Notes under the pieces: generated by a model
The model's database searches: none
Told to the model about the DNA's origin: nothing
The model's input: the letters and a program-made list of their open reading frames with translations, nothing else
Shown: piece after piece, positions 6,187-11,973 of the stretch
How positions within the stretch are numbered: position 1 is the first letter of the stretch
How the letters are laid out: each line of letters begins with the position of its first letter
Source: CAYOEZ01 sp964402955
GTDB taxonomy: Bacteria; Chloroflexota; DTOL01; DAOUCN01
DNA length: 11,973 bases
NCBI GenBank assembly: GCA_964402955.1
Contig: CAYOEZ010000152.1
Location: 1-11,973 of the forward strand
Direction: 5' to 3'
Program-made: the position numbers and the translations under genes

Positions 6187-7122
6187 ATGAACGGATCTCC
6201 TGCCACAACGCACTCTCGGGCGCAGGCGCGCGGCCAGGCCACGCTGCCCGCCACGTGCGGCGAGTTGGTGCAGGGAGCGCTCGATGGTGTACCCTGCCTG
6301 GTCTCATGCCCCATTGACTTGTGGGCAAGGGCAGACGTCGTGCTGGCAGAGAGCGAGACGTGGCAGACACCCGACGATGCGCCTAAAGCGGCCGCGGCTG
6401 TGCGAGCCGGGCTTGCACTGCTTGGCCGCGCACAGGATGGGGGCGCGTTGCGGCTCGCCTCACCAATCCCCCGCGGCCGCGGCTACGGCAGCAGCACCGC
6501 CGACATTAGCGCAGCTTTGTACGCGCTGGGCTGCGCTCTGGGGCGGCCTTTCACAGCGCAAGAGGTGGCCCATCTCGCCGTCAACATCGAGCCTAGCGAC
6601 AGCACCATGCTTCCCGGGATCGCGCTCTTCGACCACCGTCAGGGCAGCTTCTATGAGTTGCTGGGCGCGGCGCTGGATGTCACTGTGCTTGTGCTTGACC
6701 CGGGCGGCGAAGTTGACACCGTCGCTTTCAACCAACAAGACCTGTGCGCCAGCCTGCGCCTGCTGGCGTCAGAGCATAGCGACGCCTTTAGCACCCTGCG
6801 CCAGGCGATTCGCAGCGCAGACGTTGCCGCGCTTGGCCACGCAGCGACCGTGAGTGCGCGGGCGCACCAGACCATTCTACACAATCCGCTCCTCGACCAA
6901 ACGCTGGCAATAGCCAGAGATATCGCGGCCGCCGGCGTCTGCCGGGCGCATAGCGGTACTATTCTCGGCATCTTGCTCGACCCTGCCCATGTAGACGTGG
7001 CAGATGCAGCGGCCTACGTGCGCCAGCGAGTTGGCGCATCTGTCACCGTTGCCCAACACAAAATCGTCGGTGGCGGCCCTGTCTCGCAACAGCAGACCAC
7101 CGATCACAGGAGAACGCCGTGA
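6187..7122 (+). CDS. pduX: L-threonine kinase (PduX-like, GHMP kinase family)
   Basis: PduX phosphorylates L-threonine with ATP to give O-phospho-L-threonine, the substrate of CobD for the aminopropanol linker of B12. The 311-residue protein begins its fold with PATCGELVQGALDGVPCLVS, a typical GHMP/PduX N-terminus. The ATP-binding motif reads PRGRGYGSSTAD, with G99-Y-G-S-S-T-A-D106. A later motif, CRAHSGTILGILLD, and a terminal VGGGP complete the family pattern. Length is close to the approximately 300 residues of the Salmonella enzyme. It has no clear ribosome site and starts three bases after the btuD stop codon, so it may be translated by coupling. Its stop overlaps the cobT GTG. The cobD and cbiB genes downstream use its product, which supports this over other GHMP kinases. 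Confidence 0.87.
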   Translation: MNGSPATTHSRAQARGQATLPATCGELVQGALDGVPCLVSCPIDLWARADVVLAESETWQTPDDAPKAAAAVRAGLALLGRAQDGGALRLASPIPRGRGYGSSTADISAALYALGCALGRPFTAQEVAHLAVNIEPSDSTMLPGIALFDHRQGSFYELLGAALDVTVLVLDPGGEVDTVAFNQQDLCASLRLLASEHSDAFSTLRQAIRSADVAALGHAATVSARAHQTILHNPLLDQTLAIARDIAAAGVCRAHSGTILGILLDPAHVDVADAAAYVRQRVGASVTVAQHKIVGGGPVSQQQTTDHRRTP

Positions 7123-8177
7123 CACTCGACACACTCATTTCATCAATCACCCCGCTCGACGACAAAGCAATGAGCGCGGCACGCGCTCGCCAGGATATGC
7201 TGACCAAGCCCCAGGGCAGCCTGGGCCGGCTAGAGGCATTGTCCATTCAGATCGCCGGCATCAGAGGCCAGCCCATTCCTCATATCACGCGTAAAGCCAT
7301 CGTCACCATGGCCGGCGATCACGGCGTGGTTGCCGAAGGAGTCAGTGCATTTCCGCAAGAAGTCACGCCGCAGATGGTCGCCAACTTTCTGGCCGGCGGC
7401 GCAGCCATCAATGTGCTGGCCCGCCACGTCGGCGCAAAAGTGTTCGTGGTCGACATGGGCGTTGCCGCAGACATGGCGCCCCATCCCGACCTCATCGACA
7501 TGAAGGTCGCCCATGGCACGAACAACATCGCGCGCGGCCCGGCCATGACGCGTGAGCAGGCCATTCAGGCGCTTCTGGCCGGACAGGCCGTGCTGGAAAA
7601 GGTATACGCAGCCGGATTGGACATTGTCGGCACCGGCGACATGGGCATTGGCAATACCACGCCCTCGGCAGCCATCGCCGCTGTATTCACCGGCAGACCA
7701 GCTCTCGACCTCGTCGGGCGCGGCACCGGTGTCGATGACGCAGGCATGGCCCGCAAGCGCGCCGCCGTTGATCGCGCCGTGTCCGTCAATCACCCCGACC
7801 CCAGGGACGCGCTCGATGTGCTCAGCAAAGTCGGCGGCTACGAAATCGCCGGGCTGGCCGGCCTGATCCTGGGCGCCGCCGCTCGGCACATCCCGGTCAT
7901 GGTCGATGGCTTCATCTCCACCGCCGCCGCCATGATTGCCGTCGGCCTGGCGCCGCAGACGCGTTCATACCTGATCGCCGCTCACCGTTCCAGGGAACTC
8001 GGGCACAAGGTCATGTTGGAATGGCTGGGCCTCGACCCCCTGCTGGACATCGACCTCCGCCTCGGCGAAGGCACCGGCGCCGCCCTGGGCATCTCCCTCG
8101 CTGAAGCATCGTGCAAGATTCTGGCGGAGATGGCGACGTTCGGCGAAGCGAGTGTATCGGAAAAAAGCGAGTCATGA
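7119..8177 (+). CDS. cobT: Nicotinate-nucleotide--dimethylbenzimidazole phosphoribosyltransferase
   Basis: CobT (EC 2.4.2.21) transfers phosphoribose from nicotinate mononucleotide to 5,6-dimethylbenzimidazole or another lower base, making alpha-ribazole 5'-phosphate. The 352-residue protein carries KPQGSLGRLE (from K30), MAGDHGVVAEGVSAFPQEVT (from M64), GTGDMGIGNTTPSAAI, GRGTGVDDAG and AHRSRELGHK. The C-terminal LGEGTGAALG contains Glu317, at the same number as the catalytic base of the Salmonella enzyme. The start is GTG at 7119, overlapping the pduX stop (GTGA), with AGGAGA (7108-7113) as ribosome site. The stop overlaps the cobS start. Full length, with no missing key residue that I can see. 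Confidence 0.96.
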   Translation: MTLDTLISSITPLDDKAMSAARARQDMLTKPQGSLGRLEALSIQIAGIRGQPIPHITRKAIVTMAGDHGVVAEGVSAFPQEVTPQMVANFLAGGAAINVLARHVGAKVFVVDMGVAADMAPHPDLIDMKVAHGTNNIARGPAMTREQAIQALLAGQAVLEKVYAAGLDIVGTGDMGIGNTTPSAAIAAVFTGRPALDLVGRGTGVDDAGMARKRAAVDRAVSVNHPDPRDALDVLSKVGGYEIAGLAGLILGAAARHIPVMVDGFISTAAAMIAVGLAPQTRSYLIAAHRSRELGHKVMLEWLGLDPLLDIDLRLGEGTGAALGISLAEASCKILAEMATFGEASVSEKSES

Positions 8178-8932
8178 GAGAGCAAGTGACCGCGTTCATG
8201 GTCGCCATCCAGTTTCTGACGACCTGCCCGCCCCTCCTCCGGCGTCTCTTCGAGCCGCTGGAGTTGGGCCGGGCCGTGGGCTACTTCCCGCTGGTCGGGG
8301 CGCTGCTGGGTTTGGCGCTGGCCGGGCTTGCCGCCGGCCTGGGGCTGATCTTCCCGACCGGCGTCGTCGCCGCGCTGGCGCTTGTCGCCTGGGTGCTCAT
8401 GACTGGATCGCTGCACGTGGATGGCTTTCTCGATGCGTGTGATGGCCTGTTCGGCGGCTTCACCGCCGACGAACGGCTGCGCATCATGCGCGACGAGCGC
8501 GTTGGCGGCTATGCCCTCTCCGGCGGCGTCCTTCTGTTCATTGTCAAATATGCTGCGTTGGCCAGCCTGGGCGGGTTTGCACCCGCCCTCCTGCTGGCGC
8601 CGGTGCTTGGCCGCTGGGCCATGGCCGCGGGCGTGGTCGCCTTTCCCTATGCGCGCGCCAAGGGACTGGGCCGCGACATGAAAGATCAGGCACAGCCCCG
8701 CCAACTCATCCTGGCGACGGGCATCGCACTCATCATTGCTCTTGCCATCGCCTGGCTCTCTGCATCATACGTGGCATTACTCGCCTGCGCCGTCGCAGCG
8801 GTCGCGACCGTGGCGGTGGCGCGTTTCACCATACAGCGCATCCCTGGCCTCACCGGCGACATTTATGGCGCGCTGTGCGAGGTTGTCGAGGTCTGCGTCC
8901 TCCTAACCTTCGTCGCCGGAGCCGTGCGATGA
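8174..8932 (+). CDS. cobS: Adenosylcobinamide-GDP ribazoletransferase (cobalamin synthase)
   Basis: CobS (EC 2.7.8.26) is the membrane enzyme that joins adenosylcobinamide-GDP to alpha-ribazole (phosphate), closing the nucleotide loop. The 252-residue protein has the expected hydrophobic helices and the metal/diphosphate motif HVDGFLDACDGLFGG, with H81, D83, D87 and D90. RLRIMRDERVGGYALSGG follows. I chose ATG 8174, which overlaps the cobT stop (ATGA); an in-frame ATG at 8111 would lie wholly within cobT and add a segment not seen in the family. The ribosome site is weak, consistent with coupling to cobT. The stop overlaps the start of the 50-codon ORF. Confidence 0.95.
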   Translation: MREQVTAFMVAIQFLTTCPPLLRRLFEPLELGRAVGYFPLVGALLGLALAGLAAGLGLIFPTGVVAALALVAWVLMTGSLHVDGFLDACDGLFGGFTADERLRIMRDERVGGYALSGGVLLFIVKYAALASLGGFAPALLLAPVLGRWAMAAGVVAFPYARAKGLGRDMKDQAQPRQLILATGIALIIALAIAWLSASYVALLACAVAAVATVAVARFTIQRIPGLTGDIYGALCEVVEVCVLLTFVAGAVR

Positions 8933-9081
8933 CACTAGAATTTCCCGGCGTGACGCTCACCTGCACCGCCGAGTTCGCGCACGTCCAGAGTGACCAACCA
9001 CTCTTTATGTTGAGTCCAGCCGCCGGCGGAGAACTGATCGGCCAATGTGTACGCACGTGCATGCAGGAGGCGCTGGCATGA
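8929..9081 (+). CDS. Translationally coupled 50-residue protein, possibly a CbiZ-like fragment
   Basis: A 50-codon ORF fills the gap between cobS and cbiB. It overlaps the cobS stop by ATGA (8929) and the cbiB start by ATGA (9078), and has its own GGAG site (8918-8921) seven bases upstream. This arrangement argues that it is translated. The product is soluble, with Cys12, Cys40 and Cys44 and a central FAHVQSDQPLFMLSPAAGGE. From memory, the pattern of beta-strand, PLxxLS and paired Gly resembles the N-terminus of CbiZ, the adenosylcobinamide amidohydrolase of about 200 residues. The rest of that enzyme is absent. It could be a remnant, a stand-alone small protein, or mainly a carrier of the AGGAGG site (9065-9070) for cbiB. 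Confidence 0.55.
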   Translation: MTLEFPGVTLTCTAEFAHVQSDQPLFMLSPAAGGELIGQCVRTCMQEALA

Positions 9082-10031
9082 GCATCAAACGCGGGGTTGT
9101 CCTGCTGCTGGCCCTGCTTATCGACCTCTTCGTGGGCGATCCCCCCAACCGCTTCCACCCGACGGCCTGGATGGGTACATTCATCGCCAGGGCGCAACGC
9201 CGCGCGCCACGCCAGGGCAGAGCAGCGCCGTTTGCATATGGCACAGCCATTGCCCTTGGTGGGGCGAGCGCCGTCGCCGCTATCAGCCGCGTCTTTACAG
9301 CGCTTCTTGATCGCCTCCCCGCTATCCTGGCATGGCCTTTGGAAGCCGCCGTGCTCAAGAGCACGTTGGCATGGCGCGGCCTGCGCACAGCCGCCGGCGA
9401 GGTTGAAACGGCGCTGGCGACAGATTTGCCCGAAGCGCGCCGCTTGCTGAGCTGGCATTTGGTCAGCAGAGATACGGCGCAGCTCGATGCATCCCAGGTT
9501 GCCGCCGCTGCCGTCGAGTCGGTGGCAGAGAACACGTCCGATGGCGTGGTTGCGCCCATGCTCTATTACATCAGTGGCGGGTTGCCCGCCGCGCTCGCCT
9601 ATCGCTACCTGAACACGGGCGACGCCATGCTCGGCTACCACGATCCAGAGCACGAGTGGCTGGGCAAAGCCCCCGCGCGTATCGACGACCTGGCCAATCT
9701 GATCCCCGCCCGCCTCACCGCCCTGCTCCTGGGCGCCGCGGCGACGCTGGTGGGCGAGAACGGCGCCAACGCCCGCCGCATCTGGCAGCGCGACCACGCC
9801 AAGACCGAGAGTCCCAACGCCGGCCATCCTATGAGTGTCATGGCAGGAGCGCTGAGCATTGAGCTGGAAAAGGTCGGCCAGTACCGCCTGGGTGAAGGCC
9901 AACAGCGGGTCGCCGCGGAGGACATCGGCCGCGCCGTGCGCGTGATGAACACGGCCACGCTGCTGGCCGGCGGCGCTCTGATCGGGGCGTCCGTCTGTGC
10001 TGGACTGTGGTTGGGGAGAAAGAAGCGATGA
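9078..10031 (+). CDS. cbiB: Adenosylcobinamide-phosphate synthase
   Basis: CbiB (CobD in aerobic-pathway nomenclature; EC 6.3.1.10) joins aminopropanol phosphate to adenosylcobyric acid in the membrane. The 317-residue protein shows LLALLIDLFVGDPPNRFHP near the N-terminus (D16, G20-D21-P22-P23, H27-P28). Then come VSRDTAQLDASQVAAAAVES and AENTSDGVVAP (E147 to G156), YRYLNTGDAMLGY, RIDDLANLIPARLTALLL, and SPNAGHPMSVMAGAL (from S245). Several hydrophobic helices fit the family. ATG 9078 is chosen over the in-frame ATG 9045 because AGGAGG (9065-9070) is seven bases upstream and the overlap with the preceding stop is ATGA. The stop overlaps the cobD start. Confidence 0.95.
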   Translation: MSIKRGVVLLLALLIDLFVGDPPNRFHPTAWMGTFIARAQRRAPRQGRAAPFAYGTAIALGGASAVAAISRVFTALLDRLPAILAWPLEAAVLKSTLAWRGLRTAAGEVETALATDLPEARRLLSWHLVSRDTAQLDASQVAAAAVESVAENTSDGVVAPMLYYISGGLPAALAYRYLNTGDAMLGYHDPEHEWLGKAPARIDDLANLIPARLTALLLGAAATLVGENGANARRIWQRDHAKTESPNAGHPMSVMAGALSIELEKVGQYRLGEGQQRVAAEDIGRAVRVMNTATLLAGGALIGASVCAGLWLGRKKR

Positions 10032-11131
10032 CATCTGCGACCTACCTTGCCGTTCCGGCAGCCCGGCCAGAGGTGATGGCCACCGCGACGGCTCAGCACG
10101 GCGCATTCGACTATGCCGAGCTGGCGCAGATGCGCCTCTCGCCCGACGCGGTGCTCGATTTCTCGGTCAACAGCAATCCCTACGGCCCGTCGCCGGCTGT
10201 AGCAGCGGCGCTCCTGCAGGTCCCGCTTGACCGCTACCCCGATCGCGAAGCGCTGGCTCTGCGCGCCGCATTGTCTGAGCGCCTGGGCGTGTCGCCCGCG
10301 CAAATTGTCGCCGGCAACGGCGCCGCCGAGCTAATACACATGATTGCACTGGCGTTTGTGCAAGCGGGCGACCACGTCGTCGTGGTGGGGCCGACCTTCG
10401 GCGAGTACACGCGCTCCTGCCGCCTGATGGGGGCAACCGTTCACACCTGGGAAGGCCTGGCCGACGATGCATTCGTCATCGATGGCGAAGCGCTTGCCTA
10501 TCTCCTGCAATCGACGCAACCCCGTCTCGTGTTCTTATGCCGGCCCAACAACCCGACCGGAACCATGCTGCCGCTCGATGTGGTGGCTGCATGGGCCGAC
10601 GCCTCGCCGCAGACGCTTATTGTGGTCGACGAGGCATACCTTGCCTTCGCCGGCGGCGCACCATCGTGCCTGACCCTCGGGCTGCCCAACATCCTTGTTC
10701 TGCGCTCCATGACCAAGGACTACGCGCTCGCCGGATTGCGGCTGGGCTACGCGGCCGGGCACCCACAAGTCGTTGACGCCTTGCTGCGCGTGCGGCCGGC
10801 CTGGAACGTCAGCGCGCTGGCGCAAGCAGCCGGACTGGCTGCACTGGCTGACCAACCCCATTTGCAGCGCACGCTGGCGCTGCTGCGCGACGCCTGCGCC
10901 GACCTCCGGCAGGCGCTGGCGCAGCTCGGTCTGCCGCCGCTGCCGTCCACCGTACACTTCTTCCTGGTCGGGGCCAGCAATGGCGGCGTCTTGCGGCGCA
11001 AGCTCTTGCAGCGCGGCATTCTGGTGCGCGACTGCGCCTCATTTGGCCTGCCCGCCCATGTGCGCATCGCCACGCGGCAGCCGGAAGACAACGCGCGCCT
11101 CATCAGCGCCCTGCAAGAGGTATTGACGTGA
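10028..11131 (+). CDS. cobD: L-threonine-O-3-phosphate decarboxylase (CobD), PLP-dependent
   Basis: CobD (EC 4.1.1.81) decarboxylates O-phospho-L-threonine to (R)-1-aminopropan-2-ol phosphate, the linker used by CbiB. The 367-residue protein is a fold-type I PLP enzyme. It has FSVNSNPYGPSP (45-56), RPNNPTG (172-178), VVDEAYLAF with D201 and Y204, and the Schiff-base lysine K230 in SMTKDYALAGLRLGY. R346 in VRIATR is the likely carboxylate-binding arginine. Histidinol-phosphate aminotransferase is very similar; the place between cbiB and cobC, with pduX upstream, favours CobD. ATG 10028 overlaps the cbiB stop (ATGA), with GGAG (10015-10018) upstream. An in-frame GTG at 10007 is less likely. Confidence 0.9.
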   Translation: MTSATYLAVPAARPEVMATATAQHGAFDYAELAQMRLSPDAVLDFSVNSNPYGPSPAVAAALLQVPLDRYPDREALALRAALSERLGVSPAQIVAGNGAAELIHMIALAFVQAGDHVVVVGPTFGEYTRSCRLMGATVHTWEGLADDAFVIDGEALAYLLQSTQPRLVFLCRPNNPTGTMLPLDVVAAWADASPQTLIVVDEAYLAFAGGAPSCLTLGLPNILVLRSMTKDYALAGLRLGYAAGHPQVVDALLRVRPAWNVSALAQAAGLAALADQPHLQRTLALLRDACADLRQALAQLGLPPLPSTVHFFLVGASNGGVLRRKLLQRGILVRDCASFGLPAHVRIATRQPEDNARLISALQEVLT

Positions 11132-11757
11132 TTCGACTTCTCCTTGTCCGTCATGGACAGACCGCCTGGAGCGCCGAACGGCGCTATCAGGGTTCAACGG
11201 ATGTGCCGCTCAATGATACCGGTCTGCGCCAGGCGGCAGCCCTTGGCCGCCATTTCTCCGGCCAAAAGATTGACGCCATTTACAGCAGCATGCTACAGCG
11301 TGCCTTACAAACGGCTTCAGCTATCAGCGAGACGACCGGCGTCGCCATCGTCCCCGAGCCGCGTTTTCGCGAGACATCGTTTGGCCTCTGGGAAGGCAAG
11401 ACATACAGCGAGCTGCAAACGCAATGGGCCGAGCACTTGACCGCCTGGCGGCTTGACCCGATGACCAACACCCCGCCGGGCGGCGAGAGCCTGGCGCAAC
11501 TCCTGCAGCGCGCCGGAGACGGCATCGAGGCCATCGCGCGTAAGCATCACGACGAGACTGTCATGATCGTCGCCCACGGCGGAGTCCTGCGGGCTGTGAT
11601 CTGCTATGCCCTCGGTCTGCCCTCCGCCGCTTTCTGGCGCATCGAGCTTGGCTCGGCCAGCATCTCGGAACTGCACCTCTACGGGGATACGACGACGATT
11701 TCCTTGCTCAACGACCGCCATATTCTTGGCAACACGGCCGTCGAGCAAACCAACTGA
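11128..11757 (+). CDS. cobC: Alpha-ribazole phosphatase, histidine phosphatase superfamily
   Basis: CobC (EC 3.1.3.73) removes the 5'-phosphate of alpha-ribazole phosphate or of adenosylcobalamin phosphate in the final stage of assembly. The 209-residue protein has the catalytic RHG motif LLLVRHGQT with R7-H9 region (His9 is the phospho-accepting residue). YSSMLQRALQTA, the acidic FRETSFGLWEG and the second histidine His150 in IVAHGG follow. Length and motifs are normal for the phosphoglycerate mutase-like group. GTG 11128 overlaps the cobD stop (GTGA); AAGAGG (11115-11120) is the ribosome site. Family members with other substrates look alike, so the role rests on the operon. Confidence 0.88.
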   Translation: MIRLLLVRHGQTAWSAERRYQGSTDVPLNDTGLRQAAALGRHFSGQKIDAIYSSMLQRALQTASAISETTGVAIVPEPRFRETSFGLWEGKTYSELQTQWAEHLTAWRLDPMTNTPPGGESLAQLLQRAGDGIEAIARKHHDETVMIVAHGGVLRAVICYALGLPSAAFWRIELGSASISELHLYGDTTTISLLNDRHILGNTAVEQTN

Positions 11758-11765
11758 GGCAAGAA

Positions 11766-11973
11766 ATGGCATCGAAAATGCTCATGCTCCAGGGCACAAG
11801 CTCATCGGCCGGTAAAAGCCTGCTGACGGCAGCCCTCTGCCGCATCTTCACCCGGCGCGGCATGAAAGTCGCCCCCTTCAAGGCGCAGAACATGTCGAAC
11901 AATGCCGCCGTCTGCCCCGATGGCTCGGAGATCGGGCGCGCCCAATACGTGCAGGCTATCGCCTGCGGCATCG
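11766..11973 (+). CDS. cobQ: Cobyric acid synthase, N-terminal fragment
   Basis: CobQ (CbiP; EC 6.3.5.10) uses ATP and glutamine to amidate four side chains of adenosylcobyrinic acid a,c-diamide, giving cobyric acid, the substrate of CbiB. Only the first 69 codons are inside the window; the frame is open to the right edge. The dethiobiotin-synthetase-like P-loop LQGTSSSAGKS (8-18) is followed by LLTAALCRIFTRRGMKVAPF and KAQNMSNNA, a strong CobQ signature, then GSEIGRAQYVQA. GAGG (11756-11759), overlapping the cobC stop, precedes ATG 11766. Its presence suggests the operon continues into corrin side-chain amidation, not only salvage of cobinamide. Confidence 0.95.
   Translation, partial: MASKMLMLQGTSSSAGKSLLTAALCRIFTRRGMKVAPFKAQNMSNNAAVCPDGSEIGRAQYVQAIACGI

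Noticed and set aside
7230..7889. 219-codon minus-strand frame opposite cobT
   Set aside because: The overlapping + strand frame encodes complete CobT motifs including Glu317; the antisense product shows no family features.
8850..10106. 418-codon open frame on the minus strand
   Set aside because: It lies opposite cbiB and parts of its neighbours, whose family motifs are certain. The product is rich in Arg, Gly and Gln with no recognisable domain, as expected for a shadow in GC-rich DNA.
10028..11131. Histidinol-phosphate aminotransferase (hisC)
   Set aside because: Sequence motifs alone allow it, but the coupled position between cbiB and cobC with pduX in the same operon makes CobD far more likely.

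Overview
The window is a GC-rich bacterial segment with every convincing gene on the + strand. The organism is probably a member of the Chloroflexota, although this is an inference. It rests on the Pro/Thr/Ala-rich linkers in exported proteins, the LytR_C-tailed LCP protein, the heptanucleotide GGGTRGA repeats between genes, and a mixed cobalamin-salvage operon. No 16S or other marker gene is present to confirm it.

Layout. Positions 1-333 hold the C-terminal end of uvrA (nucleotide excision repair). Its last codons run into an inverted pair of 7-bp-period G-rich/C-rich repeats (313-414). A LytR-CpsA-Psr cell-envelope glycopolymer transferase follows (495-2051), closed by a perfect palindromic terminator (2069-2105). 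Next is a small four-helix membrane protein of unknown function (2190-2681) with its own near-consensus promoter. The gene-free stretch 2682-3307 contains a ~150-bp nested inverted-repeat element (2760-2924), a sigma70-type promoter (2932-2960), a cobalamin riboswitch (2982-3136) and its intrinsic terminator (3195-3236).

From 3308 to beyond the right edge runs one B12-controlled operon: btuF, btuC, btuD (corrinoid uptake); pduX (L-threonine kinase); cobT; cobS; a 50-codon ORF; cbiB; cobD; cobC; and the start of cobQ. Seven junctions are 4-nt ATGA/GTGA stop-start overlaps, indicating tight translational coupling.

How the genes work together. BtuFCD imports corrinoids. PduX makes L-threonine phosphate and CobD decarboxylates it to aminopropanol phosphate. 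CbiB joins this to cobyric acid, which CobQ would supply by amidating the corrin side chains. CobT makes alpha-ribazole phosphate from dimethylbenzimidazole, CobS joins the two halves, and CobC removes the remaining phosphate. The cobinamide kinase/guanylyltransferase (CobU/CobP/CobY) and the cobalt adenosyltransferase are not in the window and may lie downstream.

The most unusual points are three. The first is the 50-codon ORF held between cobS and cbiB, which may be a CbiZ-like fragment. The second is the nested inverted-repeat element upstream of the riboswitch. The third is a readable set of mutually exclusive pairings in the riboswitch expression platform.
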